Origin: Lacisediminimonas profundi
Lineage (GTDB): Bacteria > Pseudomonadota > Gammaproteobacteria > Burkholderiales > Burkholderiaceae_D
DNA: 64,000 bases
Direction of reading: 5' to 3'
NCBI RefSeq assembly: GCF_008831265.1
Contig: NZ_VTTH01000003.1
Location: forward strand, 372,001-436,000
In this document: positions 1-11,860 of the stretch, piece after piece
Layout of the letters: the number at the start of each line of letters is the position of its first letter
How positions within the stretch are numbered: the stretch's first letter is position 1
Notes under the pieces: model-generated
Told to the model about the DNA's origin: nothing
The model's database searches: none
The model's input: only the letters and a program-made list of their open reading frames with translations
Translations under genes and position numbers: made by a program

Positions 1-1
1 G

Positions 2-1069
2 AAAGAAAATGCCGAAGCGACCGACTTCGTTGCATTCGACGCCACCTTCGAGGTTTATCCTGAAGTCAAGGTCGGCGACCTGTCGACCGCAGAAGTCGAG
101 AAATCGACCTCCGACGTGTCCGAGGCCGAAGTCGACAAGACGATCGACATCCTGCGCAAGCAGCGCGTGCACTATCACGTCAAGGGCGAACAGGGCGCGC
201 ACGGCGACGGCGGCTCCGACCTGACGGCGAAGGAAACCGACCGCGTGACCGTCGATTTCGTCGGCAAGATCGACGGCGTTGAATTCGCGGGCGGCAAGGC
301 GGAAGACTATGCTTTCGTGCTGGGCGAGGGACGCATGCTGCCCGAGTTCGAAGCGGCGACCGTCGGCCTGAAAGTCGGCGAATCAAAGACCTTCCCGCTG
401 AGTTTCCCCGAGGACTATCACGGCAAGGACGTGGCCGGCAAAACCGCCGAATTCACGATCACGCTGAAGAAGCTCGAGTGGGCGCACATGCCTGAACTGG
501 ACGCAGAATTCGCCAAGTCGCTTGGCATTGAAGACGGCGACATCGGCAAGATGCGTGCGGACATCCGCGCGAACATCGAGCGCGAAGTCCGCAATCGCCT
601 GAAGGCCAAGAACAAGGACAGCGTGATGGACGCGCTGATCAAGGTTTCCGAGCTCGACGTGCCGAAAGCGCTGGTCGAGGACGACATCGACCGCCTGATG
701 GAAATGGCACGCCAAGACATGACGCAGCGTGGCATGAATGTCAAGGACATGCCGATCCCGCGCGAGCTGTTCACTTCCCAGGCCGAGCGTCGCGTGCGTC
801 TCGGACTGATCCTGGCCGAAGTGGTCAAGGAAAATAATCTGCAGGCAACACCCGAGCAAGTCAAAGCGCAGGTCGAAGATTTTGCGCAAAGTTACGAAGA
901 TCCGAAAGAAGTGTTGAAATTCTACTTTGGCGATCGTCGTCGGCTGGCGGAAGTGGAAGCCCTTGTTTTGGAAGAAAACGTCGTCAACTACGTTCTTGGC
1001 AAGGCAAAGGTCACTGACAAGCAAGTCGCCTTCGATGAATTGATGGGCAATAACCAGCAGCAGGGCTGA
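2..1069 (+). CDS. tig: Trigger factor (5'-truncated by window edge)
   Basis: Ribosome-associated chaperone and peptidyl-prolyl isomerase that meets nascent chains in the cytosol. The reading frame is already open at base 2, so the start and most of the ribosome-binding N-terminal domain lie outside the window. About 355 of the usual 430-450 residues are visible. The FKBP-type isomerase domain (visible residues about 78-158, containing [11 protein letters not shown] and a KKLEWA exit strand) is followed by the helical C-terminal chaperone domain, ending in a Gln-rich tail (NNQQQG). It sits 30 bp ahead of clpP, the standard proteobacterial tig-clpP-clpX order. Confidence 0.97.
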   Translation, partial: KENAEATDFVAFDATFEVYPEVKVGDLSTAEVEKSTSDVSEAEVDKTIDILRKQRVHYHVKGEQGAHGDGGSDLTAKETDRVTVDFVGKIDGVEFAGGKAEDYAFVLGEGRMLPEFEAATVGLKVGESKTFPLSFPEDYHGKDVAGKTAEFTITLKKLEWAHMPELDAEFAKSLGIEDGDIGKMRADIRANIEREVRNRLKAKNKDSVMDALIKVSELDVPKALVEDDIDRLMEMARQDMTQRGMNVKDMPIPRELFTSQAERRVRLGLILAEVVKENNLQATPEQVKAQVEDFAQSYEDPKEVLKFYFGDRRRLAEVEALVLEENVVNYVLGKAKVTDKQVAFDELMGNNQQQG

Positions 1070-1099
1070 TCGCTCTGCGGTCTTCTCTAGGAAAAGCAC

Positions 1100-1729
1100 A
1101 TGACAACCAGCATGATCCGCAACGGCGCAATCGATACCCAGATGCTCGGCATGGTGCCGATGGTCATCGAACAGAGCGGCCGCGGCGAGCGGGCGTACGA
1201 CATTTATTCGCGGCTGTTGAAGGAGCGGGTGATCTTCCTGGTCGGTCCGGTCAATGACCATGCGGCCAACCTGATCGTCGCCCAGTTGCTTTTCCTGGAG
1301 AGCGAAAATCCTGACAAGGACATTTCGCTGTACATCAACTCCCCGGGTGGCTCGGTGTCGGCCGGCATGGCGATCTACGACACCATGCAATTCATCAAGC
1401 CGGACGTGTCGACGCTGTGCACCGGACTGGCGGCCTCGATGGGCGCCTTCCTGCTGGCGGCTGGTGCCAAGGGCAAGCGCTTCTCCTTGCCGAATTCGCG
1501 CATCATGATTCACCAGCCGCTGGGCGGCGCCCAGGGGCAGGCTGCCGATATCGAGATTCAGGCACGGGAAATCCTGTACCTGCGTGAACGGCTCAACATG
1601 ATCCTGGCCGAAAAAACCGGCCGTACGGTCGAGCAGATTTCGCGCGACACCGACCGCGACAATTTCATGTCGGCCGAGCAGGCGCAGGAATACGGCATGA
1701 TCGACAAGGTGCTGACCAACCGGGCCTGA
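1100..1729 (+). CDS. clpP: ATP-dependent Clp protease proteolytic subunit
   Basis: Serine peptidase that forms the double-heptamer chamber fed by ClpX (next gene) or ClpA. The product is 209 aa, normal for the family. The catalytic Ser is in AASMGAF (residue 113) and the His in MIHQPLGG (138), with the Asp in the DTDRD segment near 183-187. The N-terminus [20 protein letters not shown] is probably a short propeptide followed by the mature start. A GGAAAAG-type ribosome site precedes the ATG at 1100. The spacing suggests co-transcription with tig and clpX. Confidence 0.98.
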   Translation: MTTSMIRNGAIDTQMLGMVPMVIEQSGRGERAYDIYSRLLKERVIFLVGPVNDHAANLIVAQLLFLESENPDKDISLYINSPGGSVSAGMAIYDTMQFIKPDVSTLCTGLAASMGAFLLAAGAKGKRFSLPNSRIMIHQPLGGAQGQAADIEIQAREILYLRERLNMILAEKTGRTVEQISRDTDRDNFMSAEQAQEYGMIDKVLTNRA

Positions 1730-1758
1730 AGAATATCATTCAGTCTCAAGTGACAGGC

Positions 1759-1785
1759 GCGCCCGGCCGAATTCGTCCCGGGCGC
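1759..1785 (+). terminator. GC hairpin between clpP and clpX
   Basis: Perfect 8-bp stem GCGCCCGG / CCGGGCGC (1759-1766 with 1778-1785) and an 11-nt loop. It is followed only by a T/C-rich stretch rather than a true T-run, so it may be a partial terminator or an RNA-processing/stability hairpin inside the operon. Confidence 0.4.
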
Positions 1786-1903
1786 TTCGTCTTTCTGCTT
1801 GCAAGTTTCTCATCGTGCCGGCATCCGCAACTTTTTGAGCGGTGTCGTGACGAATGCGGAATTCGCAGGTAAGATCAAACTACCATTTTTCCCCGATCCC
1901 CCA

Positions 1904-3172
1904 ATGTCTGAAAAAAAGTCCTCCAGCGGCGAAAAACTGCTTTATTGCTCCTTCTGCGGCAAGAGCCAGCATGAGGTCAAGAAGCTGATCGCAGGACCGT
2001 CGGTGTTCATCTGCGACGAGTGCATCGACCTGTGCAACGACATTATCCGGGACGAAGCTTCCAGCGTGGAGGCAGTGACCGGCCCGAAGTCGGACCTGCC
2101 CACGCCCCAGGAAATATTCGAACTGCTGGGCCAGTACGTGATCGGCCAGGAGACCGCCAAGCGCATCCTGTCGGTCGCCGTGTACAACCACTACAAGCGC
2201 CTCAAGCACCTCGGCAAGAAAGATGAAGTCGAGCTGGCCAAGAGCAACATCCTGCTGATCGGCCCGACCGGTTCCGGCAAGACGCTGCTGGCCCAGACGC
2301 TGGCCCGCATGCTGAACGTGCCATTCGTGATCGCCGATGCGACCACGTTGACCGAAGCCGGCTATGTCGGCGAGGACGTCGAGAACATCATCCAGAAGTT
2401 GTTGCAGAACTGTAATTACGAGGTCGAGAAGGCCCAGAAGGGCATCGTCTATATCGACGAGATCGACAAGATTTCCCGCAAGTCGGACAACCCGTCCATC
2501 ACCCGCGACGTCTCGGGCGAAGGCGTGCAGCAGGCACTGCTCAAGCTGATCGAAGGAACCATGGCATCGGTTCCACCGCAGGGTGGCCGCAAGCATCCGA
2601 ACCAGGATTTCGTCCAGATCGACACGACCAACATCATGTTCATCTGCGGCGGCGCATTCGACGGCTTGGCCAAGGTGATTTCCAACCGTTCGGAAAAGAG
2701 CGGCATCGGCTTCTCAGCCAGCGTCAAGACCCAGAGCGAGCGCACTGCCAGCGAGAAGCTGATGGAAGTCGAGCCGGAAGACCTGATCAAGTTCGGCCTG
2801 ATCCCCGAACTGGTTGGCCGCCTGCCGGTGATCGCGACCTTGTCCGAACTGCACGAGGAAGCACTGATCCAGATCCTGCTCGAGCCGAAGAATGCGCTGA
2901 TCAAGCAATATTCCAAGCTACTGCAAATGGAAGGCGCCGAGCTTGAAGTGCGGCCGGCGGCCATGCATGCGATCGCCCACAAGGCGCTGGCACGCAAGAC
3001 CGGTGCGCGTGGCCTGCGTTCGATCCTTGAAAATGCGCTGCTGGATGTGATGTTCGAGATTCCCAGCCTGCAAAACGTTGCCAAGGTCGTCATCGACGAA
3101 AACACGATTACCAATGGCGCCAAGCCATTGCTGATCTACCACGAGCAGCAGAAGGTTTCGGGCGCGAAGTAA
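1904..3172 (+). CDS. clpX: Clp protease ATP-binding (unfoldase) subunit ClpX
   Basis: AAA+ unfoldase that recognises tagged substrates and threads them into ClpP. The product is 422 aa from the ATG at 1904 (MSEKKSSSG). The frame is open further upstream from a TTG at 1799, but that extension matches nothing in the family. An N-terminal four-Cys zinc domain (CSFCGK...CDEC, about residues 14-42) is followed by Walker A GPTGSGKT (120-127), Walker [10 protein letters not shown], and the ClpP-docking loop with IGF (KSGIGFSAS). It lies 174 bp after clpP and is followed by a strong intrinsic terminator. Confidence 0.98.
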   Translation: MSEKKSSSGEKLLYCSFCGKSQHEVKKLIAGPSVFICDECIDLCNDIIRDEASSVEAVTGPKSDLPTPQEIFELLGQYVIGQETAKRILSVAVYNHYKRLKHLGKKDEVELAKSNILLIGPTGSGKTLLAQTLARMLNVPFVIADATTLTEAGYVGEDVENIIQKLLQNCNYEVEKAQKGIVYIDEIDKISRKSDNPSITRDVSGEGVQQALLKLIEGTMASVPPQGGRKHPNQDFVQIDTTNIMFICGGAFDGLAKVISNRSEKSGIGFSASVKTQSERTASEKLMEVEPEDLIKFGLIPELVGRLPVIATLSELHEEALIQILLEPKNALIKQYSKLLQMEGAELEVRPAAMHAIAHKALARKTGARGLRSILENALLDVMFEIPSLQNVAKVVIDENTITNGAKPLLIYHEQQKVSGAK

Positions 3173-3237
3173 TCGCCGTGAGGCGAGACCTTCGCCCGGC
3201 AGGCTTGTTGTAGAGGCGGAAAATCACCTGCAGAACG

Positions 3238-3270
3238 GAGGGTCAAAGCGGCTTTTGACCCTCTTTTTTT
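3238..3270 (+). terminator. Rho-independent terminator after clpX
   Basis: Stem GAGGGTCAAA (3238-3247) pairs with TTTGACCCTC (3254-3263) and runs directly into a T7 tract (3264-3270). It ends the tig-clpP-clpX unit. Confidence 0.9.
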
Positions 3271-3389
3271 GAACAAACGCAGTACAATCAGAATCAATCT
3301 TCATTCACACAGCGGCTTCGATCGTCAAGCCACCCGGGGTAAATAAATACTTCGTGTGTGGCTTTTTTCTTTTCGATCGTATGTGAGAA

Positions 3390-3434
3390 TGTTGATGCAG
3401 GGCTTGAGTTTTAGCCCGTCGCGCCAACATCAAC
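3390..3434 (+). promoter_or_regulatory. Nested hairpin in the lon leader
   Basis: Outer stem GTTGATG (3391-3397) pairs with CATCAAC (3428-3434) and encloses an inner stem GGGCT (3400-3404) with AGCCC (3413-3417). It lies 26 bp before the lon start codon. No heat-shock sigma-32 promoter could be recognised in the 287-bp clpX-lon gap, so how lon is controlled here is not visible beyond this structure. Confidence 0.35.
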
Positions 3435-3459
3435 GACAGTACTCCTGATAAGGCTCGCC

Positions 3460-5877
<2,418 letters not shown>

Positions 5878-5903
5878 CCGTTTGGTCTTTTGCTGAAGTA
5901 ATC

Positions 5904-5930
5904 AAAAGCGCCCCTCGGGGCGCTTTTTTT
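5904..5930 (+). terminator. Rho-independent terminator after lon
   Basis: AAAAGCGCCCC (5904-5914) pairs with GGGGCGCTTTT across a 2-nt centre and continues into a T7 run ending at 5930. Confidence 0.92.
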
Positions 5931-6035
5931 CTGGTGTGCCCGGCCCGGGCATGAACCCCGGGCGGGTATTTCCTCGTCACATCCTCGGCGCCCCGGATTT
6001 CAGGCGATGAATTTCCTGATCACATCCTTCCTTGC

Positions 6036-6065
6036 TTGACACGCAAGGAGGCAGGCTTGTCTAAT
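6036..6065 (+). promoter_or_regulatory. Sigma-70 promoter of the HU gene
   Basis: Consensus -35 TTGACA (6036-6041), 18-bp spacer and -10 TCTAAT (6060-6065), which places initiation near 6072. The -35 is bracketed by an inverted repeat CCTTGC / GCAAGG (6030-6035 and 6043-6048), a possible operator. Confidence 0.65.
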
Positions 6066-6094
6066 GCATGTGCACGGTCGTGCACTTTTTTTCC

Positions 6095-6108
6095 CGGGAT
6101 CGATCCCG
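6095..6108. promoter_or_regulatory. 14-bp palindrome in the HU leader
   Basis: Perfect palindrome CGGGATCGATCCCG, about 23 nt into the predicted hupB transcript. It sits just after a GTGCAC/GTGCAC dyad and T7 tract (6070-6092). Its role is unknown; an operator or an mRNA hairpin would fit. Confidence 0.35.
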
Positions 6109-6143
6109 CCCACGATAAACCAAAAAAAACAGGAGGAGACGCA

Positions 6144-6416
6144 GTGAACAAATCGGATCTGATCGACCACATCGCGCAGCATGCGGATATTTCCAAGGCC
6201 GCCGCGACGCGCTCGCTGGACGCCCTGATGGATGCAGTGACTACGACACTGCAGAAGGACGGATCGGTGACCCTGGTCGGTTTCGGAACATTCTCGACCA
6301 GCCAGCGTGAAGCCCGGACTGGCCGCAATCCGCGCACGGGCGAATCGATCACGATCGAGCCTGCGAAAGTGCCGAAATTTAAGCCTGGCAAAGCATTGAA
6401 AGATGCTATAAACTAG
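6144..6416 (+). CDS. hupB: DNA-binding protein HU (beta type)
   Basis: Small histone-like nucleoid protein that binds and bends DNA as a dimer. It has 90 aa from the GTG at 6144, which has a strong ribosome site (AGGAGGAG) about 8 nt upstream. The open frame before it (from 6036) is not typical of the family. The DNA-clasping arm is recognisable as [11 protein letters not shown] (residues about 54-64), followed by [15 protein letters not shown]. It follows lon and precedes two tRNAs and ppiD, the usual order in this group. The paralogue could formally be HupA; position after lon favours HupB. Confidence 0.96.
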   Translation: MNKSDLIDHIAQHADISKAAATRSLDALMDAVTTTLQKDGSVTLVGFGTFSTSQREARTGRNPRTGESITIEPAKVPKFKPGKALKDAIN

Positions 6417-6420
6417 CGGT

Positions 6421-6448
6421 CTTTCGGCAAGGTGACACAAGCCGAAAG
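6421..6448 (+). terminator. Hairpin after hupB
   Basis: Perfect 8-bp stem CTTTCGGC (6421-6428) / GCCGAAAG (6441-6448) with a 12-nt loop and no T-run. It is more likely a 3'-end stability or factor-dependent structure than an intrinsic terminator. Confidence 0.4.
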
Positions 6449-6508
6449 CTTGGCTGGCTAAGTGTATATGGCGATGCTTCGGTGGTGACACCGGCGCTTG
6501 CAAATGCA

Positions 6509-6584
6509 GGGTGCTTAGCTCAGTTGGTAGAGCGGCGCCCTTACAAGGCGTAGGTCGGCGGTTCGACCCCGTCAGCACCCACCA
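6509..6584 (+). tRNA. tRNA-Val (anticodon UAC)
   Basis: 76-nt cloverleaf with CCA encoded. The acceptor GGGTGCT pairs with AGCACCC, the T-loop is GGTTCGACC, and the anticodon loop CTTACAA carries TAC at 6542-6544. It closely resembles the enterobacterial tRNA-Val(UAC). Confidence 0.97.
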
Positions 6585-6609
6585 ACAGTCAGGCAACAGC
6601 AGCAAATCA

Positions 6610-6686
6610 GGAGTGGTAGTTCAGCTGGTTAGAATACCGGCCTGTCACGCCGGGGGTCGCGGGTTCGAGTCCCGTCCACTCCGCCA
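6610..6686 (+). tRNA. tRNA-Asp (anticodon GUC)
   Basis: 77-nt cloverleaf with CCA encoded. The acceptor GGAGTGG pairs with CCACTCC, discriminator G, T-arm GGGTTCGAGTCCC, anticodon GTC at 6644-6646. It lies 25 nt after tRNA-Val, so the two are probably one transcript ended by the terminator at 6696. Confidence 0.97.
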
Positions 6687-6695
6687 ATAATCGAG

Positions 6696-6725
6696 AAAAG
6701 GCGAACATTGTGTTCGCCTTTTTTC
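6696..6725 (+). terminator. Rho-independent terminator after the tRNA pair
   Basis: 12-bp stem AAAAGGCGAACA (6696-6707) / TGTTCGCCTTTT (6711-6722) with a 3-nt loop and following T-run. Confidence 0.9.
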
Positions 6726-6788
6726 TTATGTACTTTATGTTCCTGCGCCGGGTCTTCTCCGGCGCTCCTGGCATGCGAGCGTTAGATC

Positions 6789-8714
6789 ATGTTTGACTTC
6801 ATCCGTACCCACCAGCGGCTGATGCAGTTCGTGCTGCTGCTGATCATCTTCCCGTCGTTTGCATTCTTCGGTCTCGAGGGCTATTCGCGCTTCAGCGATA
6901 GCTCCAATGCGGTGGCTACCGTTGCCGGACAGCCAATCACCAAGGAACAGGTCGACGAGGCGCATCGCCAGCAGATTGAACGGCTGCGGCAGATGTTCGG
7001 CGGCCAGCTCGACCCTCGCATGTTCGACACGCCTGCAGCGCGGCAGTCGGTCCTCGAAGGATTGGTCGCGCAGCGCGCGCTGACGGCAGAGGCGGCACGC
7101 AGCAAGCTCGCCGTGCCGGACCAGGTGTTGCAACAGAACATCCTCGCGATACCCGACCTGGTCGGCGCCGATGGCAAGTTCGATGGCGAACGATACAAGG
7201 CACTGCTTGCCGCCCAGGGCATGACGCCGGCGATGTACGAAGGGCGGCTGCGCCAGGACATGACGCTGCAGCAGCTCAATGGCTCGATCCAGGATACCGC
7301 GATCGCTCCGAAGTCCCTCACCATCTGGCTGGCCGAACTCAACGAGCAGGAGCGCGAAGTGCAGGAACTGCGCTTCAAGGCGGCCGACTTCGCATCGAAG
7401 GTCAAGGTGACCGATGAAATGCTGAAGGAGTTCTATGACAAGAATCCCGCTGCATTTGAAATTCCCGAACAGGTCAAGGCCGAATACGTGGTGCTGAGCC
7501 TGGCTGCGGCCGTGGCGCAGATCAATGTCAGCGACGCCGACATCAAGGCTTACTACGACCAGAACCAGAAGCGCTATTCGACGCAAGAGCAGCGTCGTGC
7601 CAGCCATATCCTGATTCCGGCCGGCCAGTCGGCCTCGGCTGCCGACCGTGCAGCTGCGAAAGCCAAGGCAGAAAAGCTGCTCGAACAATTGCGCAAGAGC
7701 CCGGCTGAATTCGCCAAGCTGGCCAAGGCAAATTCGCAGGATCCGGGATCGGCCGAAAAGGGCGGAGACCTCGGTTTCTTCGGACCAGGCATGATGGTCA
7801 AGCCGTTCGAAGAGGCTGCGTTCAAGCTGAAAAAAGGCGAGATCAGCAATCTGGTGGAGTCGGAGTTCGGCTACCACATCATCCAGGTTACCGATGTGAA
7901 GCCGGGTGGCGCCAAGGCGCTGGACGAGGTAAAAGTCGAGATCGCCGGCGAGATCAAGAAGCAGCTTGCAGCGAAAAAATTCACGGAAATGGCGGAAGTG
8001 TTTTCCAACACCGTGTACGAACAGGCTGACAGCCTGAAGCCGGTCGCCGACAAGCTCGGACTGAAGATCGAAACCGCAGCCGGCCTGACCCGTGCCGGAA
8101 ACCCGGCTGCTGCCCAGGCGCCGACCAGCAATCCGAAATTCCTGAATTCGCTGTTCAGCGATGACGCCGTGCGCAACAAACGCAATACGGAAGCCGTCGA
8201 AGTGGCACCGAGCACGCTGATCGCCGGACGGGTTGTCGAACACAAGCCGGCAAGCAAGAAGCCGTTCGACGAAGTGAAGGCAGCGATCACGGAGCAGGTG
8301 ACGCGGCGTGAAGCGCAGGTGCTGGCCCGCAAGGCTGGCGAAGAGAAGCTGGCGGCATTGCGCGCCAAGCCGGATACGGCGGGTTTTGGCGAGGCCAGGA
8401 CCGTGTCGCGGGCCAAGGCTGCCGACCTGCGTGGCGAGGCTGCGGCTGCGGTCATGAAAGCGGATGTGAGCAAGCTGCCCGCTTTCGTGGGCACCGAGCT
8501 GGCGGGCGAGGGTTTCGGCGTGTACCGCATCAACAAGGTGGCACAGCCGGCCAAGCCGGACGAGGCCCGTCGCAAGTCGCAGGTACAGCAGATCGTCAAT
8601 GCGCTGGCGCAGGAAGAAATGACGGCCTACGTCGACGTGCTGAAGAAGAAGGCCAAGGTGAAGATCAATGCGCCGGTCGCGCCGCCGGCCAGTACGGAGC
8701 AGGCACCGAAATAG
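6789..8714 (+). CDS. ppiD: Periplasmic folding chaperone / peptidyl-prolyl isomerase PpiD
   Basis: Inner-membrane-anchored periplasmic foldase that helps outer-membrane and exported proteins. The product is 641 aa. One N-terminal membrane anchor (residues about 13-30, [15 protein letters not shown]) is followed by a SurA-type chaperone domain, a single parvulin domain (about 268-366, with [18 protein letters not shown] and FGYHIIQV) and a second helical chaperone region. Only one recognisable parvulin domain is present, as in E. coli PpiD and unlike SurA. It is monocistronic between the tRNA terminator and its own terminator. Confidence 0.93.
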   Translation: MFDFIRTHQRLMQFVLLLIIFPSFAFFGLEGYSRFSDSSNAVATVAGQPITKEQVDEAHRQQIERLRQMFGGQLDPRMFDTPAARQSVLEGLVAQRALTAEAARSKLAVPDQVLQQNILAIPDLVGADGKFDGERYKALLAAQGMTPAMYEGRLRQDMTLQQLNGSIQDTAIAPKSLTIWLAELNEQEREVQELRFKAADFASKVKVTDEMLKEFYDKNPAAFEIPEQVKAEYVVLSLAAAVAQINVSDADIKAYYDQNQKRYSTQEQRRASHILIPAGQSASAADRAAAKAKAEKLLEQLRKSPAEFAKLAKANSQDPGSAEKGGDLGFFGPGMMVKPFEEAAFKLKKGEISNLVESEFGYHIIQVTDVKPGGAKALDEVKVEIAGEIKKQLAAKKFTEMAEVFSNTVYEQADSLKPVADKLGLKIETAAGLTRAGNPAAAQAPTSNPKFLNSLFSDDAVRNKRNTEAVEVAPSTLIAGRVVEHKPASKKPFDEVKAAITEQVTRREAQVLARKAGEEKLAALRAKPDTAGFGEARTVSRAKAADLRGEAAAAVMKADVSKLPAFVGTELAGEGFGVYRINKVAQPAKPDEARRKSQVQQIVNALAQEEMTAYVDVLKKKAKVKINAPVAPPASTEQAPK

Positions 8715-8748
8715 GTGGTGCAGCAAGAGCGGGGCAGCAGACCGTGAC

Positions 8749-8780
8749 AAAAAAGCCGCTCGCGAGCGGCTTTTTTGTTT
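8749..8780 (+). terminator. Rho-independent terminator after ppiD
   Basis: Nearly perfect palindrome AAAAAAGCCGCTCG / CGAGCGGCTTTTTT (8749-8776) with continuing T's. Confidence 0.9.
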
Positions 8781-8847
8781 TCCGGCGCTGGACGCATCAG
8801 TCGACGCACCAGTCGATCGCAGCACTTAAAATGAGGTCCTGACCAAA

Positions 8848-10101
8848 TTGAACCATTCTCCCCATATGCCGGAACACATCTCCCCGCAAGTTGCCATTAT
8901 CGGTGCCGGTCCGGCCGGCTTGATGGCTGCCGAGGTGCTGGCTGGTGCGGGGGTGCAGGTCGACGTTTATGACGCCATGCCATCGTCCGGCCGCAAGTTC
9001 TTGCTGGCTGGTATCGGCGGCTTGAATATCACCCATGACGAAGCATGGGAGACCTTCCGAACCCGCTATGGCGATGGCCAGCCGCAGTTGCAGGCAGTGC
9101 TGGAGCGCTTTCCTCCGGCCGCCTTGCGCTCCTGGGTGCAGGGGCTGGGAATCGATACCTTTGTAGGCAGCTCGGGCCGGGTTTTTCCCGCCGGGATGAA
9201 AGCCGCGCCGCTGCTGAGGGCGTGGCTGCATCGCCTGCGCAGTGCTGGCGTGCGCCTGCACATGCGCCATCGGTGGCTGGGTTGGGATGCCGATGGGGCA
9301 TTGCGGCTGCTCAATCCGGAAGGGGAGATTGTGATAAGGCCACAGGCGACGGTGCTGGCGCTGGGCGGCGCCAGCTGGCCGAAGCTGGGATCTGACGGCG
9401 CCTGGGTGCCATTGTTGCAGGCCCGGGGCATCGAGATCGCGCCACTGCGCAGCGCCAATTGCGGTTTCGACGTGGCGTGGAGTGCGCATCTGCGCAACAA
9501 TTTTGCCGGCACCCCGCTCAAGTCGGTGGCATTGACCTTCACCGACGCGCAAGGCCGCACCGAGCAGCGCCAAGGCGAGATGGTGATCGGCGAACATGGC
9601 GTTGAAGGCAGCCTGGTCTATGCGTTTTCGCGGCGCCTGCGCGAGTATCTTGAGCAGCATGGCAGTGCCACATTCACGCTCGACCTCGCGCCCGGACGCG
9701 ACGCCGCGCGGGTGTTCGCCGATGTCGCTCATCCGCGCGGCTCGCGCTCGCTGTCCAGCCATTTGCGCAGCCGCCTCGGCATTTCCCCGGTCAAGGTGGC
9801 CTTGCTGCACGAGGTGCTGGGCAAGGAGCAATTTGCCGATGCCGCCACGCTGGCGGCAACCATCAAGAATCTGCCGATTACGGTGCGCGCAACCCGCCCT
9901 GTCGCTGAAGCGATCAGCACTGCCGGCGGCGTACGCTGGGGCGGCCTGGATCAGAACCTGATGCTGACGGCCCTGCCAGGCGTTTTTGTCGCGGGCGAGA
10001 TGCTGGACTGGGAGGCGCCGACCGGCGGGTATCTGCTTACAGCCTGCTTTGCCACCGGCTTGTGCGCGGGGCAGGGGGCACGTGAATGGCTGAAGCGTTG
10101 A
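8848..10101 (+). CDS. HI0933-like / TIGR03862-type flavoprotein
   Basis: NAD(P)/FAD-dependent oxidoreductase-fold protein of unknown substrate. It starts with a dinucleotide-binding motif (VAIIGAGPAGLMAAEVLAGAG, abridged as GAGPAGLMAAE). It then shows the family motif SGRKFLLAGIGGLNITH and a C-terminal FAD motif (VFVAGEMLDWEAPTGGYLL, abridged GEMLDWEAPTGGY). It has 417 aa from a TTG at 8848 preceded by GAGGT about 10 nt upstream; an ATG at 8866 (411 aa) is the alternative. It is convergent with mnmH. The family assignment is firm; the reaction is not known. Confidence 0.85.
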   Translation: MNHSPHMPEHISPQVAIIGAGPAGLMAAEVLAGAGVQVDVYDAMPSSGRKFLLAGIGGLNITHDEAWETFRTRYGDGQPQLQAVLERFPPAALRSWVQGLGIDTFVGSSGRVFPAGMKAAPLLRAWLHRLRSAGVRLHMRHRWLGWDADGALRLLNPEGEIVIRPQATVLALGGASWPKLGSDGAWVPLLQARGIEIAPLRSANCGFDVAWSAHLRNNFAGTPLKSVALTFTDAQGRTEQRQGEMVIGEHGVEGSLVYAFSRRLREYLEQHGSATFTLDLAPGRDAARVFADVAHPRGSRSLSSHLRSRLGISPVKVALLHEVLGKEQFADAATLAATIKNLPITVRATRPVAEAISTAGGVRWGGLDQNLMLTALPGVFVAGEMLDWEAPTGGYLLTACFATGLCAGQGAREWLKR

Positions 10102-10125
10102 ATCGTTGATGTGTTGAATCGTTGA
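10097..10125. repeat. Short direct repeat at a gene end
   Basis: GTTGAATCGTTGA occurs twice (10097-10109 and 10113-10125, 16-bp period), and the first copy contains the stop codon of the upstream flavoprotein gene. It is probably a small local duplication. Confidence 0.5.
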
Positions 10126-10137
10126 CGAGCCAGGCAA

Positions 10138-11199
10138 TCACTTGCCGGCCGCCACCGCCCGCGCAGCCTCTGCAAAGGCAGCATCCGTCACCGCATTCAC
10201 CTCTACCTGCTCGGCTGACGGAAACAGCGTGAAATTGCGATCGATCGAGCGCAGGTAAGCCGGATCGTAGTGCCGCTCCAGCAACTCCGCCACCAGCGGA
10301 CGCATCTCGCCATCACGCGCCATCTGCTGCCAGCGCGAGATGGTTTCCTTGCCGTGCAGCTGCACCAGACAATCGAGCTGGCGATTCAGGGCTTCCGGTG
10401 CGGCGACGAAGTGAGCATATTCGTCCATCAGCAATTCCACCCGGTTGGGGCGGGACAATTGCAGGGACACGCAAGGCGAGGCCCGCATGCGTTCCATCAG
10501 GGCGTCCGGCACCCGCAGGTTGCCGACTTTCTTGCTCTCCGATTCCACGAACACGAGGCGTGCCGGGTCGAAGTGGCGCAGTGCGTGCCAGAGCCGGCTG
10601 TCGAACATCTTTTGCGAGGGCTGTGGCTCGGCCGGAAGGTTGCCGAGCACCGAGCCGCGATGCGCGGCCAGTTGCTCCAGGTCCAGCACCTGCTCGCCCT
10701 GTGCCGCCAGCGTGCGCAGCAAGCGGCTCTTGCCGCTGCCGGTGGTGCCGCAGATGACCTTGAAGCTCAGCCCCAGCGGCAGTTGCTGCAGGTCCGCATT
10801 GACCTGGCGCCGGTATTCCTTGTAGCCGCCGTCGAGCTGCCTTGCGGGCCAGCCTATTCGCGCCAGCACGTGTGCCAGCGCGCCGCTGCGGTTGCCGCCG
10901 CGCCAGCAATATACCAGCGGCTTCCAGTTGCGCGGCTTGTCGAGGAAATTGCCCTCGATGTGGCGCGCAATGTTGCGCGAGACCAGGGCCGCGCCGCGTT
11001 TCTTTGCGTCGAAAGGACTGAGCTGCTTGTACATGGTGCCGATTTCGGCGCGTTCGGCGTCGTCCAGCACCGGGCAATTGATGGCGCCGGGAATATGGTC
11101 TTCGGCGAATTCCGACGGGCTGCGTACATCGATGATGGCATCGAAGTTGTCGAGCACGGGCAGCGCTTCGTCCATGCGGATCAGGGCGGGATACTTCAT
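10138..11199 (-). CDS. mnmH: tRNA 2-selenouridine / geranyl-2-thiouridine synthase
   Basis: Modifies wobble 2-thiouridine in tRNAs for Lys, Glu and Gln to 2-selenouridine via a geranylated intermediate (SelU/YbbB). It has 353 aa. The N-terminal rhodanese domain has the catalytic Cys98 in YCWRGGNRSG, and the C-terminal P-loop domain has GTTGSGKSRLL. No selD or other selenium genes are in the window. It lies 13 bp after tesA on the same strand, so the two are probably co-transcribed. Confidence 0.94.
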   Translation of the reverse strand: MKYPALIRMDEALPVLDNFDAIIDVRSPSEFAEDHIPGAINCPVLDDAERAEIGTMYKQLSPFDAKKRGAALVSRNIARHIEGNFLDKPRNWKPLVYCWRGGNRSGALAHVLARIGWPARQLDGGYKEYRRQVNADLQQLPLGLSFKVICGTTGSGKSRLLRTLAAQGEQVLDLEQLAAHRGSVLGNLPAEPQPSQKMFDSRLWHALRHFDPARLVFVESESKKVGNLRVPDALMERMRASPCVSLQLSRPNRVELLMDEYAHFVAAPEALNRQLDCLVQLHGKETISRWQQMARDGEMRPLVAELLERHYDPAYLRSIDRNFTLFPSAEQVEVNAVTDAAFAEAARAVAAGK

Positions 11200-11212
11200 G
11201 CAGCCTTTAACT

Positions 11213-11860
11213 TTAACGTAGCAGGGGTTTCAGGTGGGGCCATACATTGTCGAGCATGATGGCCTGCGCTTGCGCGGTCGGATGGATGCGGTCGGGCTGG
11301 AACATCTGCGCATCGTCCTTCAGGCCCTCGAACAGGAATGGCACCAGGGCAAGCTTGTTTTCCTTCGCCAGCTTCGGATAGAGCCCGGCGAAGCGACGCG
11401 TGTAATCGGCGCCGTAGTTGGGCGGAATCTGCATGCCGACCAGCAGCACGGCAGCCTTCGCTTTCTTCGCCAGCGCGATCATCGCGCGCAAGTTGGCTTC
11501 GGTCGATTCCATCGTCAGCCCGCGCAATCCATCATTGCCGCCGAGTTCCAGGATCAGGATCTGCGGACGATGTTTTTGCAGCAAGGCACCCAGCCGCGAC
11601 CGGCCGCCGCTGGTGGTTTCGCCACTGATGCTGGCATTGACGACGGTGGCATTGATCTTGTTCGCGGCCAGGCGCTTTTCCAGCAGCGCGACCCAGCCGG
11701 CGCCGCGCGCCAGTCCGTACTCCGCCGACACGCTGTCGCCCAGCACAAGCACCGTTTTTGATGCAGAATGCGCGACGGAACCCTGCATCAGCAGGCCCGC
11801 CATCAACAGCAGGCTGACCAGCGCGCAACGCCATTCCATCGCAATTACCCTGAACCGCAT
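11213..11860 (-). CDS. tesA: Periplasmic SGNH esterase / thioesterase I
   Basis: Secreted GDSL/SGNH-family hydrolase (acyl-CoA thioesterase I, protease I, lysophospholipase L1). It has 215 aa from the ATG at 11860; an in-frame ATG at 11839 is possible. The signal peptide is MEWRCALVSLLLMAGLLMQ followed by an Ala/Ser cleavage region. Block I is GDSVSAEYG (catalytic Ser), block III GGNDGLRG, and block V DRIHPTAQAQ (Asp/His). It is divergent from ybbA, the arrangement also seen in E. coli; here the two start codons overlap inside one CATG. Confidence 0.93.
   Translation of the reverse strand: MRFRVIAMEWRCALVSLLLMAGLLMQGSVAHSASKTVLVLGDSVSAEYGLARGAGWVALLEKRLAANKINATVVNASISGETTSGGRSRLGALLQKHRPQILILELGGNDGLRGLTMESTEANLRAMIALAKKAKAAVLLVGMQIPPNYGADYTRRFAGLYPKLAKENKLALVPFLFEGLKDDAQMFQPDRIHPTAQAQAIMLDNVWPHLKPLLR

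Noticed and set aside
3255-3288. Promoter TTGACC...TACAAT between clpX and lon
   Set aside because: The spacer is 22 bp, and the -35 falls within the stem of the clpX terminator.
6070-6092. Attenuator-type terminator in the HU leader (GTGCAC dyad plus T7)
   Set aside because: It begins at the predicted transcription start, so the stem could not form in the RNA as a terminator unless an upstream promoter is used.
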